DNA of 36,014 nt from Rhizobium croatiense. Lineage in GTDB: Bacteria; Pseudomonadota; Alphaproteobacteria; Rhizobiales; Rhizobiaceae. Every line of letters begins with the position of its first letter. Position 1 is the first letter of the stretch. Location of the stretch: contig NZ_JAILYJ010000029.1 in assembly GCF_019793465.1 (NCBI RefSeq), positions 1 through 36,014 on the forward strand. Reading direction: 5' to 3'. This document shows positions 15,736-23,861 of this stretch, in pieces. The notes beneath the pieces are model-generated. The model saw nothing but the letters and a program-made list of their open reading frames with translations, had not been told where the DNA came from and made no database searches. The translations under genes were made by a program, and so were the position numbers.

Positions 15736-15891
15736 CCCCTCCCCAACCCCTCCCCACAAGGGGGAGGGGCTTAACGTGCGGCGCTCGCCGTTTTCGCTCT
15801 CGGCCGCAGCATATTATGCATCCGGCTTGTTGTTTTGCGAGGCGGTGCCACAGCTTAGCCCTCCCCCTTGTGGGGAGGGGTTGGGGAGGGG
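15736..15891. repeat. Inverted pair of G/C-rich rhizobial repeats
   Basis: The left arm (15736-15773) begins CCCCTCCCCAACCCCTCCCC and ends in GGGGCTTA. The right arm (15855-15891) is its near-complement, from TTAGCCCTCCCCC to GGTTGGGGAGGGG. About 80 bp lie between them. The arms could pair over some 36 bp in the transcript between the aldehyde dehydrogenase and DUF779 genes. This is MITE-like in form; no coding capacity is seen. Confidence 0.75.
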
Positions 15892-15924
15892 ACTTTTTCC
15901 TCCCGAAACCTTGGAGGAAGACCG

Positions 15925-16317
15925 ATGGAAACGACCGTCAACGGCGAACCGCGAGTTCTCGCAACCGACGCAGCCCTTGATCTGATCGCCGAAATCAAGC
16001 GCGACCATCCCGATATCCTCTTCCACCAGTCCGGCGGCTGCTGCGACGGCTCCTCGCCGATGTGTTATCCCGCCAACGAATTCATGGTCGGTGACAGCGA
16101 CGTCAAGCTCGGCGAGATCGGCGGCGTGCCGGTCTATATCAGCGCCAGCCAGTTCGAGGCGTGGAAGCATACACAGCTGATCATCGATGTCGTGCCGGGT
16201 CGCGGCGGCATGTTCTCGCTCGACAACGGCCGCGAGAAGCGCTTTCTTACCCGCTCCCGCCTCTTTAGCGGTGGCGAGGCCTGCGCCGTCCCGGATGCTA
16301 CGGTCAGAACAGTCTGA
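15925..16317 (+). CDS. DUF779 protein, companion of aldehyde dehydrogenase
   Basis: This 130-residue protein belongs to the DUF779 family, which is repeatedly found beside acetaldehyde dehydrogenase genes; its molecular function is not established. The conserved core is LFHQSGGCCDGSSPMCYP (three cysteines, possible metal or redox site), followed by GDVKLGEIGGVPVY-like strands and a C-terminal GRGGMFSLDNGREKRFLTRSRLF. The ATG at 15925 follows GGAGGAAG. It lies 221 bp after the dehydrogenase gene, with the inverted repeat pair in between, and probably shares its transcript. Confidence 0.88.
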   Translation: METTVNGEPRVLATDAALDLIAEIKRDHPDILFHQSGGCCDGSSPMCYPANEFMVGDSDVKLGEIGGVPVYISASQFEAWKHTQLIIDVVPGRGGMFSLDNGREKRFLTRSRLFSGGEACAVPDATVRTV

Positions 16318-16454
16318 TGCATGCCGTTAAGACGCACGGGTGGTCTGGTGCGCAACATGCTTCCCACTGAGAATTTCGCCTGTAGTATTCCCATAGTACC
16401 TTCTGTCCGACGGACTTTGTTAATCTTCGTCTGTTGGTTTCAAAGGAGGATACG

Positions 16455-17051
16455 ATGCCAGCTTCAAAGATCCTGATGATCACCGGTGATTTCACCGAAG
16501 ATTATGAAACGATGGTGCCGTTCCAGACGCTGCTCGCCTGCGGCTATACGGTCGATGCCGTCTGCCCCGGCAAGAAGGCGGGTGAGAGCGTCGCCACCGC
16601 CATCCATGATTTCGAGGGCAACCAGACCTATTCCGAAAAGCGCGGCCATAATTTCGCGCTGAACGCCACTTTCGACAGCGTGCGGGCAGAGGATTACGAT
16701 GCCCTCGTCATCCCCGGCGGCCGCGCGCCCGAATATCTTCGCCTCAATGCCCACGTCATCAACACGGTCCGGCACTTCTTCGATGCCGGAAAACCTGTTG
16801 CAGCCATCTGCCACGGTGCGCAGCTGCTTGCCGCTGCCGGCGTATTGAAGGGCCGCACCTGCTCGGCCTATCCCGCCTGTCGGCCGGAAGTCGAACTGGC
16901 CGGCGGCGTTTATGCCGATATTGCAATCACCGATGCGGTCTCGGACGGCAATCTGGTCACGGCGCCGGCCTGGCCGGCGCATCCCTCCTGGCTGCGCCAG
17001 TTCATGGCGGTGCTCGACGCCGCGTCGATGCCTGAAACCAACGCCGCCTGA
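16455..17051 (+). CDS. DJ-1/PfpI family protein
   Basis: This 198-residue protein has the DJ-1/PfpI fold. The nucleophile-elbow cysteine is in AAICHGAQLLAAAGVLKG and the conserved acidic residue in GDFTEDYET (about 10-18). ALVIPGGRAPEYLR precedes the Cys segment. Family members act as deglycases/glyoxalases, chaperones or proteases; which applies here cannot be said. The ATG at 16455 has a strong AAAGGAGG 5 nt upstream, so an in-frame upstream ATG at 16434 is less likely. A ribbon-helix-helix protein gene follows 24 bp later and may be co-transcribed. Confidence 0.88.
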   Translation: MPASKILMITGDFTEDYETMVPFQTLLACGYTVDAVCPGKKAGESVATAIHDFEGNQTYSEKRGHNFALNATFDSVRAEDYDALVIPGGRAPEYLRLNAHVINTVRHFFDAGKPVAAICHGAQLLAAAGVLKGRTCSAYPACRPEVELAGGVYADIAITDAVSDGNLVTAPAWPAHPSWLRQFMAVLDAASMPETNAA

Positions 17052-17075
17052 CAAGGGCGGCACCGGGAGGACGAT

Positions 17076-17426
17076 ATGTGTGAACTCTTCATCAAAGCGG
17101 ATGGGCGGCTATGGGAAAGCACCACCCGGTCGCTGCGCATCGACGGCATGGTCACCAGCGTCAGGCTGGAGAACTTCTTCTGGTCGAAGCTCGAGGAAAT
17201 TGCCCGGCGCGACGGCATGAACGTCGTGCAGTTGATCACCCGGCTGCATCATGAGTCGATCGATGCCGGCCACGATCTCGGAAATTTCACATCCTTCCTG
17301 CGCGTCTGCTGCGCCCGTTATCTCGACCTGCAGCTCACCGGGGATATCCCCGTCGATGTCAACCGCCCGATCTCCGAGCTGGATGCGCCGGTCATCCTCG
17401 GCCGCGAACGGGAAAAATATCACTGA
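17076..17426 (+). CDS. Ribbon-helix-helix domain protein
   Basis: This 116-residue protein resembles the ribbon-helix-helix group found widely in Rhizobiales (RHH_4-like). The central part SLRIDGMVTSVRLENFFWSKLEEIARRDGMNVVQLITRLHHE (about 19-60) gives the beta-strand and two helices of a small DNA-binding dimer. The region GNFTSFLRVCCARYLDLQL follows. The ATG has GGGAGGA upstream. It sits 24 bp after the DJ-1/PfpI gene. Its target is unknown. Confidence 0.75.
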   Translation: MCELFIKADGRLWESTTRSLRIDGMVTSVRLENFFWSKLEEIARRDGMNVVQLITRLHHESIDAGHDLGNFTSFLRVCCARYLDLQLTGDIPVDVNRPISELDAPVILGREREKYH

Positions 17427-17456
17427 AGCCTGGCCCGGCGAACCGCCGATGACGCG

Positions 17457-17490
17457 GGCAGAGCTCTCCACGGGGAACTCTGCCGACAAT
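17457..17490. terminator. Possible hairpin after the ribbon-helix-helix gene
   Basis: GGCAGAG and CTCTGCC form a 7-bp inverted repeat with a ~14-nt loop. No T-run follows, so termination is only suggested by its place 30 bp after a stop codon. Confidence 0.3.
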
Positions 17491-17601
17491 CCTGGGATAC
17501 CTGACCGTGGCGCAGCTGCACGGGGGGTTGCGTTGCGGCGCAGCCTGGATCAACAATGCGCGGCATCATCCAGCACCGGCACCGTCAGGAGATCGATTGC
17601 C

Positions 17602-18309
17602 ATGAACGAGCAGAAAGCCGTGATCGTCACGGGAGCCGGCGGCAACCTTGGCAGCGCCGTTGTCCGCGAGCTTGCCGCAGGCGGCGCCAAGCTCGTCTGC
17701 ATGAACCGGTCGAGCCAGGAATTGGAAGCCTTGGCCGGCGAGCTTCCCGCCTCCACCGAGTTCCTGTCGATCGTCGGAACGGAACTCACCGATTATGCTT
17801 CCTGCGCCACCGCTGTCGCCCGCGCTGTCAAGCGCTTCGGCGGGGTCAGCGCATTGGTCAATACGGTCGGCGGCTTCCAGATGGGACCGGTCGGGCCGGA
17901 TGCGCCTGCCCAATGGGACACGATGATGACCGCCAACGCCCGCACTGCGCTGACGATCAGCGCTGCTGTTCTCCCGACCATGAAGGCAGTAGGCTATGGC
18001 CGCATCATTCACGTCGCCGCCGCCCCCGGCCTGAAGGCCGGAGCCAATCAGGCGGCCTACGCCGCTTCGAAAGCCGCCGTCATCCGGCTGACCGAGGCGA
18101 TCGCTGCGGAAAACCGCGATCACCGCATCACCGCCAACTGCATTCTGCCCGGGACGATCGACACGCCCGAGAACCGCGCCGCCATGCCCAATGCGAAGAC
18201 GGACGGCTGGGTATCGCCGCAATCGATCGCCCGCCTCATCGCCTTCCTGATTTCACCGGCCGCAGCTGTCGTTACCGGCGCGGCGATCCCGGCGACCGGG
18301 CGCGAATAA
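17602..18309 (+). CDS. Short-chain dehydrogenase/reductase
   Basis: This 235-residue classical SDR has the cofactor motif TGAGGNLGSA (about 9-18), in which the usual last Gly of TGxxxGxG is replaced by the NLG pattern. LVNTVGGF stands in place of NNAG, and the catalytic Tyr and Lys are in YAASK. The C-terminal PxxIDTPENRAAMP is typical of proteins annotated as quinone-reductase or 3-oxoacyl-type SDRs. The substrate cannot be inferred. The ATG at 17602 has AGGAG 10 nt upstream. The next gene is an antiporter 145 bp away. Confidence 0.82.
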   Translation: MNEQKAVIVTGAGGNLGSAVVRELAAGGAKLVCMNRSSQELEALAGELPASTEFLSIVGTELTDYASCATAVARAVKRFGGVSALVNTVGGFQMGPVGPDAPAQWDTMMTANARTALTISAAVLPTMKAVGYGRIIHVAAAPGLKAGANQAAYAASKAAVIRLTEAIAAENRDHRITANCILPGTIDTPENRAAMPNAKTDGWVSPQSIARLIAFLISPAAAVVTGAAIPATGRE

Positions 18310-18454
18310 AGCAAGGCCTTGCACGTTTTATACGGTTACATGCCGCCCGGCTTGCGGTACGATTCCTTCTCATCGGAGGCGCAGGCAGCGGGCGGGGCGC
18401 GATGGTGTTGATGATCGCATTGCGGCGACATTTGCCGGAAGGCAGGTGGATTCG

Positions 18455-19588
18455 ATGACCGACGGTCCCGCATTGCCCGCCGTCAGCGCCACCAGCCTGG
18501 TGCGCGAGGAATGGTTCCTCGGCGTCAGCGTCGCGACGAGCCTGGCATTTCTGGTTTTCCAGGAGCAGCTTTTCGGGCGGCTTTCCGATCCGCTTTGGTT
18601 CACCGTCGTTTTCGTGTGGCTGTTTGCCGTCGTCCTCGGCTCCGCCCTGTCGGTCGTGCGGCACGCGGATCATTTGGCGGAGCGGCTGAAGGAGCCCTAC
18701 GGCACACTCATTCTGACGCTTGCCATCACCTCGATCGAGGTGATGGCAATTTCAGCCGTCATGCTTCACGGCGAAAACAATCCAACGCTTGCCCGCGATA
18801 CGCTGTTTGCGGTCGTCATGATCATCCTGAATGGTATGGTCGGCCTGTCGTTACTGCTGGGCGCGTGGCGGCGGCCGGAACAGCAGCACAATCTGCAGGG
18901 CGCCAACGCCTATCTCGGGGTGATCGTGCCGCTGGCGACCTTGAGCTTGGTCATGCCGACATTTCTGGCAGGCCCGGGCGGACAGCATTCATCGGCGCCG
19001 AGACAGTTGATCCTCGGCATAATATCGGTCGGCCTTTATGCCACATTTCTGTTTCTGCAGGCCGGCCGCCATCGGGACTATTTCACCGACGACGGCAACC
19101 GTCACGAGCCTCACGGCGAACGTCTCCCTCACCATGGACCGGTCTGGCCTCATGCAATTCTGCTTTTTGCCTATATGGGTCCCGTCGTCTTCCTGGTCGA
19201 ACAGCTTGCGCGGCCGATCGACTACATTATCGAAACCCTGCATGCTCCGGCCGCATTCGGCGGCGTTGTCATGGCCATCCTTGTCGCGACGCCCGAGGCT
19301 ATCAGCGCCGTGCGTGCGTCCATCGCCAACAAACTTCAGCGCTCCGTCAACATCTTCCTTGGTTCGGTATTGTCGACGATCGGGCTGACGGTGCCGGCGA
19401 TGCTCGTTGTCAGTCAGCTTTACGGGCACACAGTGACCCTCGGCCTGGAGGGCGGCGATCTGGTGATGCTCCTGCTCACACTTGCCGTCAGCATCATTAC
19501 CTTTGCCAGCGGCCGCACGCATCTCATGCAAGGTGCCGTGCACCTGGTGCTTTTCCTGACTTATGTGCTGCTCATTTTCCAGCAATGA
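18455..19588 (+). CDS. Calcium/proton (cation) antiporter, ChaA/CaxA type
   Basis: This ~377-residue membrane protein has about ten to eleven hydrophobic helices. It carries the two conserved acidic repeats of the Ca2+/cation antiporter superfamily: LAITSIEVMAISAVMLHGENNPTLARDT in the first half and AILVATPEAISAVRASIANKLQRSVNIFLGSVLSTIGLTVPA in the second. The glutamates in SIEV and TPEA are the expected ion-binding residues. A His-rich loop (DGNRHEPHGERLPHHGP) lies between the halves. It should exchange cytoplasmic Ca2+ (or Na+/K+) for protons. The ATG at 18455 is preferred; a GTG at 18446 is possible. Confidence 0.88.
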   Translation: MTDGPALPAVSATSLVREEWFLGVSVATSLAFLVFQEQLFGRLSDPLWFTVVFVWLFAVVLGSALSVVRHADHLAERLKEPYGTLILTLAITSIEVMAISAVMLHGENNPTLARDTLFAVVMIILNGMVGLSLLLGAWRRPEQQHNLQGANAYLGVIVPLATLSLVMPTFLAGPGGQHSSAPRQLILGIISVGLYATFLFLQAGRHRDYFTDDGNRHEPHGERLPHHGPVWPHAILLFAYMGPVVFLVEQLARPIDYIIETLHAPAAFGGVVMAILVATPEAISAVRASIANKLQRSVNIFLGSVLSTIGLTVPAMLVVSQLYGHTVTLGLEGGDLVMLLLTLAVSIITFASGRTHLMQGAVHLVLFLTYVLLIFQQ

Positions 19589-19746
19589 CGCCAGCCCGGC
19601 GGCATCTTGCCGAACGAAACCGCCGCTCGAAGGCGGCGCTGCAAGACCAGGAAAGTAAAAGTCCGCGCCTGGTCTGTCTTCCGCTATGATGGCGGGCGCT
19701 ATTGCACGGCTTGCAGGCAGTCGCAGTGGCTGCAGCACTCAAAGTA

Positions 19747-19790
19747 CTACAGCGTCCTTTGCGCGTCTGAAAAGACGCGCGGCGCTGTAG
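19747..19790. repeat. Short palindromic repeat with GAAA loop
   Basis: CTACAGCG (19747-19754) pairs with CGCTGTAG (19783-19790), and inside it GCGCGTCT pairs with AGACGCGC around a GAAA loop. The form is that of a dispersed rhizobial palindrome. It abuts the start of the DUF4239 reading frame, so the native promoter or start of that gene may have been replaced. Confidence 0.65.
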
Positions 19791-20575
19791 GTGGCAATAC
19801 GGAGACCGGACTTGGGCTCACTGTTGCTTGGCGGGCTTGTATTTGTGTTTCTGTCGGCCGCGACGTCGATAGGATTGATCGTGCGCGACCGCTTGCCGGA
19901 TCATCATCTCAATGCGGAATCCAAGGACGTCATCAGGCTGGCAACCGCGGTGGTGGGAACCCTGTCGGCCCTGGCCCTCGGCCTTCTGATCGCCTCCGCC
20001 AAGTCGACCTACGACAATGCCGAAGTGGAGATGAGAACGGCGGCCGCGCGGGTGCTCCTGCTTGATCGAGTCATGGCCCAATACGGGCCTGAAACCGACA
20101 AGGCGCGGCAGTTGCTCGTGAATTGATCGAGAAACGACTGAGCCGCGGCTGGTCGGCCGATACCACCGACGAGGCATCCGGCACGGCGCTGGGGGAATAT
20201 CAGGATATCGAGGCAGTTCAGGGCGACCTACGGTCCCTGACGCCGAGGGATGCCGTGCAGCGTTCTCTCCAGGCCCGCGCTCTTGAGGTAAGCGGCATGG
20301 TCGCCGAGACCCACTGGCTGCTGGTCGAATCCGGGAAGGAGGGTTTGCCTTGGGCCTTCCTCGCCGTTCTCGTCTGTTGGCTCGGTCTGCTTTTTGCAAC
20401 CTTCGGACTGCAGGCGCCGGCCAATCCGACGGTACTGTCAATTCTGCTCGTCTGCGCCCTGTCCGTCGCCGGCGCGATCTTCCTGATTGCAGATATGGCC
20501 AATCCCTATGTCGGACTGATCCATGTTTCCGATGCACCTTTGCAATCGGCCATCGAACGGCTCGGGGAACCCTAG
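19791..20575 (+). pseudogene. DUF4239-like membrane protein, frameshifted
   Basis: Two overlapping frames together give a ~260-residue protein of the DUF4239 type. The first (19791-20126, GTG start) has a membrane helix, then LPDHHLNAESKDVIRLATAVVGTLSALALGLLIASAK and ends LLVN-stop. The second (20123-20575) continues IEKRLSRGWSAD and contains MVAETHWLLVESGKEGLPWAFLAVLVCWLGLLFATFG. Reading across 20114-20125 with one extra C would restore LLRELIEKR, so a single-base deletion is the likely lesion. The function of DUF4239 proteins is unknown. The stop codon lies at the end of the adjacent insertion-sequence remnant, so its C-terminus may also be altered. Confidence 0.75.
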
Positions 20576-20862
20576 ATGTTTAGTCCCGGCATTTGCTGGA
20601 GCGGATCGAGGGTAAAACGTTCGGGCTTTGAAGCCCATGCCTTGCACATGAACTCGCAGGGTGTGAGGCCCTTGAGGGTCTTGAGCCTGCGGCCGAAATT
20701 GTAAGCGGCGACAAAGTCGGCAAGATGTTGGCGCAGTTGATCGTGGCTTTCATAGTAGAAGCGTTTGACGGTGGCATCCTTGATGGTTCGGTTCATTCTC
20801 TCGACCTGACCGTTGGTCCAGGGATGTTTTACCTTGGTAGACAAGGATGCCCCATCAAAGCC
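20572..20862 (-). pseudogene. IS481-family transposase, C-terminal remnant
   Basis: On the minus strand the frame reads TKVKHPWTNGQVERMNRT, then YNFGRRLKTLKGLTPCEFMCKAW and ends QMPGLNI. This is the end of the DDE/rve integrase core (with the catalytic-site glutamate in QVERMN) and the tail of IS481-type transposases. The N-terminal two thirds are missing; the frame upstream of about 20,840 has unrelated sequence. TGTTTAGTCCCGG at 20577 may be the terminal repeat. It is an inactive fragment at the left edge of the accessory region. Confidence 0.85.
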
Positions 20863-20872
20863 TGGGATCAAT

Positions 20873-20903
20873 GCATGTCGTCCGGAAGTGTGCAGCGGTT
20901 TCA
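20873..20903. repeat. Half copy of the RIME-like repeat
   Basis: ATGCATGTCGTCCGGAAGTG and the following GTGCAGCGGTT match the first half of the element at 2645-2680 with two or three substitutions. The second half is missing: the tRNA-fMet terminator-like copy begins about 20 bp later. This suggests a break or recombination point. Confidence 0.6.
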
Positions 20904-20924
20904 TCGCCTGTCTGTTCTGTCGCG

Positions 20925-20996
20925 CAGAAAAGCCAGAAGCCCGCTTGATGCGGGCTTTTTGGGTATTGCCTATTGAAGAGTTTGGTTGCGGGGGCA
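20925..20996 (-). repeat. Partial copy of tRNA-fMet 3' end and its terminator (possible att site)
   Basis: These 72 bp repeat 35,888-35,959 in the same orientation with only about half a dozen differences. The last 33 bp (20964-20996) are identical. The copy holds the terminator hairpin (AAGCCCGC...GCGGGCTTTTT) and the final 14 bases of the tRNA (TGGTTGCGGGGGCA on the plus strand), after which similarity stops. A displaced 3' tRNA end is what site-specific integration into a tRNA gene leaves on the far side of an island. Confidence 0.75.
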
Positions 20997-21042
20997 TGAT
21001 CGCACAGAGATTTGCAAAACTGGCTGAGATTGGAGACTGGAG

Positions 21043-21816
21043 CTACCAGCAGGTGAAACCTGCATCGACGTTGACTATTGCGCCGGTCATCAGGCTGGCG
21101 GCGCCCGATGCGAGGAAGAGGACCGCGCTTGCAACCTCCTCCGGCGTTCCCATCCTTCCCATCGGCGTGTCGGCCAGCCAGAGCGGAATCCGCTCGCGAT
21201 TGGCTTCGACGGCCACCACCATCGGTGTCTCGATATAGGTGGGCGCGACGGCGTTTACCCTGATGCCGTGATGCGCCCACTCGGCGGCCAACGAGCGCGT
21301 GAGATGATGGACCGCCGCCTTGGAGACATTATAGGCCGTCTGGGGCTGAGGCCGGTTGCAGATATGTCCCGACATCGAGCCGAGGTTTACGATGGCGCCG
21401 CGTTTCAGCGAAATCATGGGACGACCGAAGGCGCGCGAGCACCAGAAGACGCCGTTGAGATTGACGTCCATCATGCGCAGCCAGTCCGCATTGGTGAGCT
21501 CCTCCGCCGGGATGCCATTCTGGCCAATTCCAGCATTGTTCACGAGGATCGTCGCCGGCCGCCCTGCATCGGCAAGCTCGGTCGCGATCGCGTCCATGCG
21601 GGCCGCATCCGTGACGTCGCCCACACGGGCTTCGACGTCGTAGCCCTTGTCGCGGAGCGCAAGTGCTTGCTGGGCATCGGTCTCGCTGCGTTCGATGACA
21701 ACGACGGCAGCACCGGCCTCCGCCAGCGCCTCGGTGCAGCACAGTCCGATCGCACGCCCTCCGCCTGTGACCACCGCACGTTCGCCGTCGAGGCGAAATT
21801 TCTCTTGATAGCTCAT
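21043..21816 (-). CDS. SDR polyol dehydrogenase, galactitol 2-dehydrogenase-like
   Basis: This 257-residue classical SDR has TGGGRAIG (cofactor loop), NNAG, VNLGSMSG with the catalytic Ser, and YNVSK with Tyr and Lys. The segments FWCSRAFGRPM, VNLGSMSGHICNRPQ, the start YQEKFRLDG and the terminal Trp (FTCW) closely follow galactitol/arabinitol dehydrogenases of Rhodobacter and Rhizobium. It should oxidise a hexitol or pentitol to the 2-ketose with NAD+. The ATG at 21814-21816 has AGGAG upstream. It is the last gene of the minus-strand catabolic operon, just inside the left repeat. Confidence 0.85.
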   Translation of the reverse strand: MSYQEKFRLDGERAVVTGGGRAIGLCCTEALAEAGAAVVVIERSETDAQQALALRDKGYDVEARVGDVTDAARMDAIATELADAGRPATILVNNAGIGQNGIPAEELTNADWLRMMDVNLNGVFWCSRAFGRPMISLKRGAIVNLGSMSGHICNRPQPQTAYNVSKAAVHHLTRSLAAEWAHHGIRVNAVAPTYIETPMVVAVEANRERIPLWLADTPMGRMGTPEEVASAVLFLASGAASLMTGAIVNVDAGFTCW

Positions 21817-21827
21817 GTTCGGCTCCT

Positions 21828-22553
21828 TCAGATGTCGAATGCGCTGGGAAGCACCACGATATCGCGGATGGTGACGTTGCGCGGCCGGGTCAGCATGAAG
21901 ATGATCGCCTCGGCGACTTCCTTGGGCTCGATCAAAGCCCCGGCCTCCTTGGCCTTGCGAAGGTTTTCCTCCGGCCAATCCGCGAGCAAAGCGCTGATCA
22001 CCGGCCCTGGAGAAACCGACCCCACACGAATGCCATTTTTCAGAAGTTGGCGTCGCATCGTCTGGACGAAGCACGTCATCGCCCACTTCGATGACGAATA
22101 GACCGGTTCCCACGGAACCGCCGAATGTCCCGCCACCGAGCTGGTGACGACGATGTCGCCGGTGCCGCGTTCGATCATGTGAGGAATGACATTTCGAACG
22201 TTTTTCATGACGACGTTCACGTTGAGATTGAGCATCCGATCGATGGAATCGAGGTCGGTTTCCATGAGGTCGCCTCCGATATAAGTGCCTGCATTGGCAT
22301 GCAGAATGTCGAGTTTTCCCGTCTTCGACAGGACGCTTTCGAGTAGTCCCGCGCACTGGTCCGGATCCAGCAAGTTGATCACCAGCGGAATGGCGCGCTC
22401 GCCAAGCCGGGCGCAATTCGTCTCAAGGGCCTTCTCATCCCGGTCCACCAGCACGACCGTCGCGCCTGCAGCGAGCATCGCCTCGGCCGAGGCCAATCCT
22501 ATGCCCGATGCTGCACCCGTGACCGCCGCGATCTTGCCATTCAATTCGTTCAT
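21828..22553 (-). CDS. SDR oxidoreductase (ribitol/hexitol dehydrogenase-like)
   Basis: This 241-residue SDR has TGAASGIG (cofactor), NAGTY, the catalytic Ser in VVTSSVAG and Tyr/Lys in YSSSK. The tail RPRNVTIRDIVVLPSAFDI is of the type seen in ribitol/sorbitol-dehydrogenase-like SDRs (PRNVTIRDxVxLP). It is the second dehydrogenase of the operon and starts 31 bp after the GatZ-like gene. Two different SDRs side by side suggest two successive or alternative polyol/ketose redox steps. The exact substrate is unknown. Confidence 0.82.
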   Translation of the reverse strand: MNELNGKIAAVTGAASGIGLASAEAMLAAGATVVLVDRDEKALETNCARLGERAIPLVINLLDPDQCAGLLESVLSKTGKLDILHANAGTYIGGDLMETDLDSIDRMLNLNVNVVMKNVRNVIPHMIERGTGDIVVTSSVAGHSAVPWEPVYSSSKWAMTCFVQTMRRQLLKNGIRVGSVSPGPVISALLADWPEENLRKAKEAGALIEPKEVAEAIIFMLTRPRNVTIRDIVVLPSAFDI

Positions 22554-22583
22554 CGGTTTCTCCTCCTGTCTTGATCCTGACTG

Positions 22584-23861
22584 TTAATTTTTCTCGACGC
22601 CGCAGGCGGCGTGATAGTCCGAAAGACTCTTCGTGACTCTCCAAATCAAAACCTGTTCCGGATCGAGCGGCGCATTTGCGAAATCTTCTGCGGCCGGCAT
22701 ATGCTGCCAAAACAATGGCAGCGGTACGGATTGCCCTCGAAGCGCCTCGCAAAGGCGCCGGACGGCATCTTGCGCTTCAGCAGACGCCCAATAATAGCGG
22801 ATGCGGTCTGACAGCGAGTAGTGCCGCAGCCAGCGCATCTCGGCATTTGTCCCGTGGTAGTGGCGGCACCAATTGCCTGGCTGCTCGAGCATCAGCGCTT
22901 CCATCGCCGCATAGAGCGGACGCTGGCCGTAATCGGGCAAGAGGTCCGACGCGATCGCATCCAGCGCATAGAGCGCCTCGCGCAGGACGAAGGTCAGCTC
23001 GGGACCGACCTTCAGGATGGGAAACCCGTCCTCCACCAGCGCAGTCAACGGCCGGCTTCCCTGATAATCCGTCGAGTGAGCCTCGAACACGAATTGCGGC
23101 TCCTTGATGAGCACCGATTTCAGCGTGTCTATCTTGCTGCGGTCATACCGGACGACATTGTGATTGCCGAACTCGACGCCCGGCTGAACGACCAGCCCGA
23201 TGGCACGTCCAAACGCTTGGCCGAGTCCTGCCTGCGCAAAGGTTCGACGATGGACATCGATCGTCTTCAGTGCCGCTTCCGCGGCCGTCGGTTCGATCAT
23301 TGTCAGGGCATGATCGGCCCCGCCTGGCGGCGGCACTTCGGTGCCGATGACGTAAACCGGCATTGCGCCGCCGACCTTCTTCGCTGCAGCTTCGGCGACT
23401 GCTGCCAGCCGGGCGGCGCGATGGGCGGTGGTTTCGTCATCGAGCCCCACCGGCTCACCCTTGCAACCCATCGAGGCATCGAGGTGAACCTTGCGGAAAC
23501 CGGCTTCGACATAGGCGGCAACCATCTTCTCCGCCTCGGCCATGGCCTCTTCCGCAGCGCGGTCGCGCCAAGGATTGGGACCGAGATGGTCACCGCCGAG
23601 AAGGACGAGTTTTTCGGGGCACCCCTCTTCCGCGGCCATCTTCATCACGAGGGACGCGAAATCGTTTGGCGTCATTCCGGTGTAGCCACCGAGGTGATTG
23701 ACCTGGTTGCAGGTCGCTTCAACTAGGACGGTGCTTCCCTGTTGCTGCCCGTGCCGGAGCGCGGCGCGCAGCACGATCGGATGGGCGGAGCATACGGAGG
23801 TCACGCCTGTCGGGTGGCCTTCGATCCTCAGCTTGGCCAGTTCGTTGAGATGCACCTGCAT
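22584..23861 (-). CDS. GatZ/KbaZ-like protein, probable D-tagatose-6-phosphate 4-epimerase
   Basis: This 425-residue protein belongs to the family named after the non-catalytic subunit of tagatose-bisphosphate aldolase (GatZ/KbaZ). It shows SVCSAHPIVLRAAL, LVEATCNQVNHLGGYTGMTP, LLGGDHLGPNPWR and HLDASMGCKGEPVGLDDETTAHRAA. No GatY/KbaY aldolase lies in the window. Members in comparable Agrobacterium hexitol clusters have been shown to be D-tagatose-6-phosphate 4-epimerases giving fructose-6-phosphate, which is the most likely role beside a PfkB kinase. The ATG overlaps the kinase stop (TGATG), so the two are translationally coupled. Confidence 0.85.
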   Translation of the reverse strand: MQVHLNELAKLRIEGHPTGVTSVCSAHPIVLRAALRHGQQQGSTVLVEATCNQVNHLGGYTGMTPNDFASLVMKMAAEEGCPEKLVLLGGDHLGPNPWRDRAAEEAMAEAEKMVAAYVEAGFRKVHLDASMGCKGEPVGLDDETTAHRAARLAAVAEAAAKKVGGAMPVYVIGTEVPPPGGADHALTMIEPTAAEAALKTIDVHRRTFAQAGLGQAFGRAIGLVVQPGVEFGNHNVVRYDRSKIDTLKSVLIKEPQFVFEAHSTDYQGSRPLTALVEDGFPILKVGPELTFVLREALYALDAIASDLLPDYGQRPLYAAMEALMLEQPGNWCRHYHGTNAEMRWLRHYSLSDRIRYYWASAEAQDAVRRLCEALRGQSVPLPLFWQHMPAAEDFANAPLDPEQVLIWRVTKSLSDYHAACGVEKN

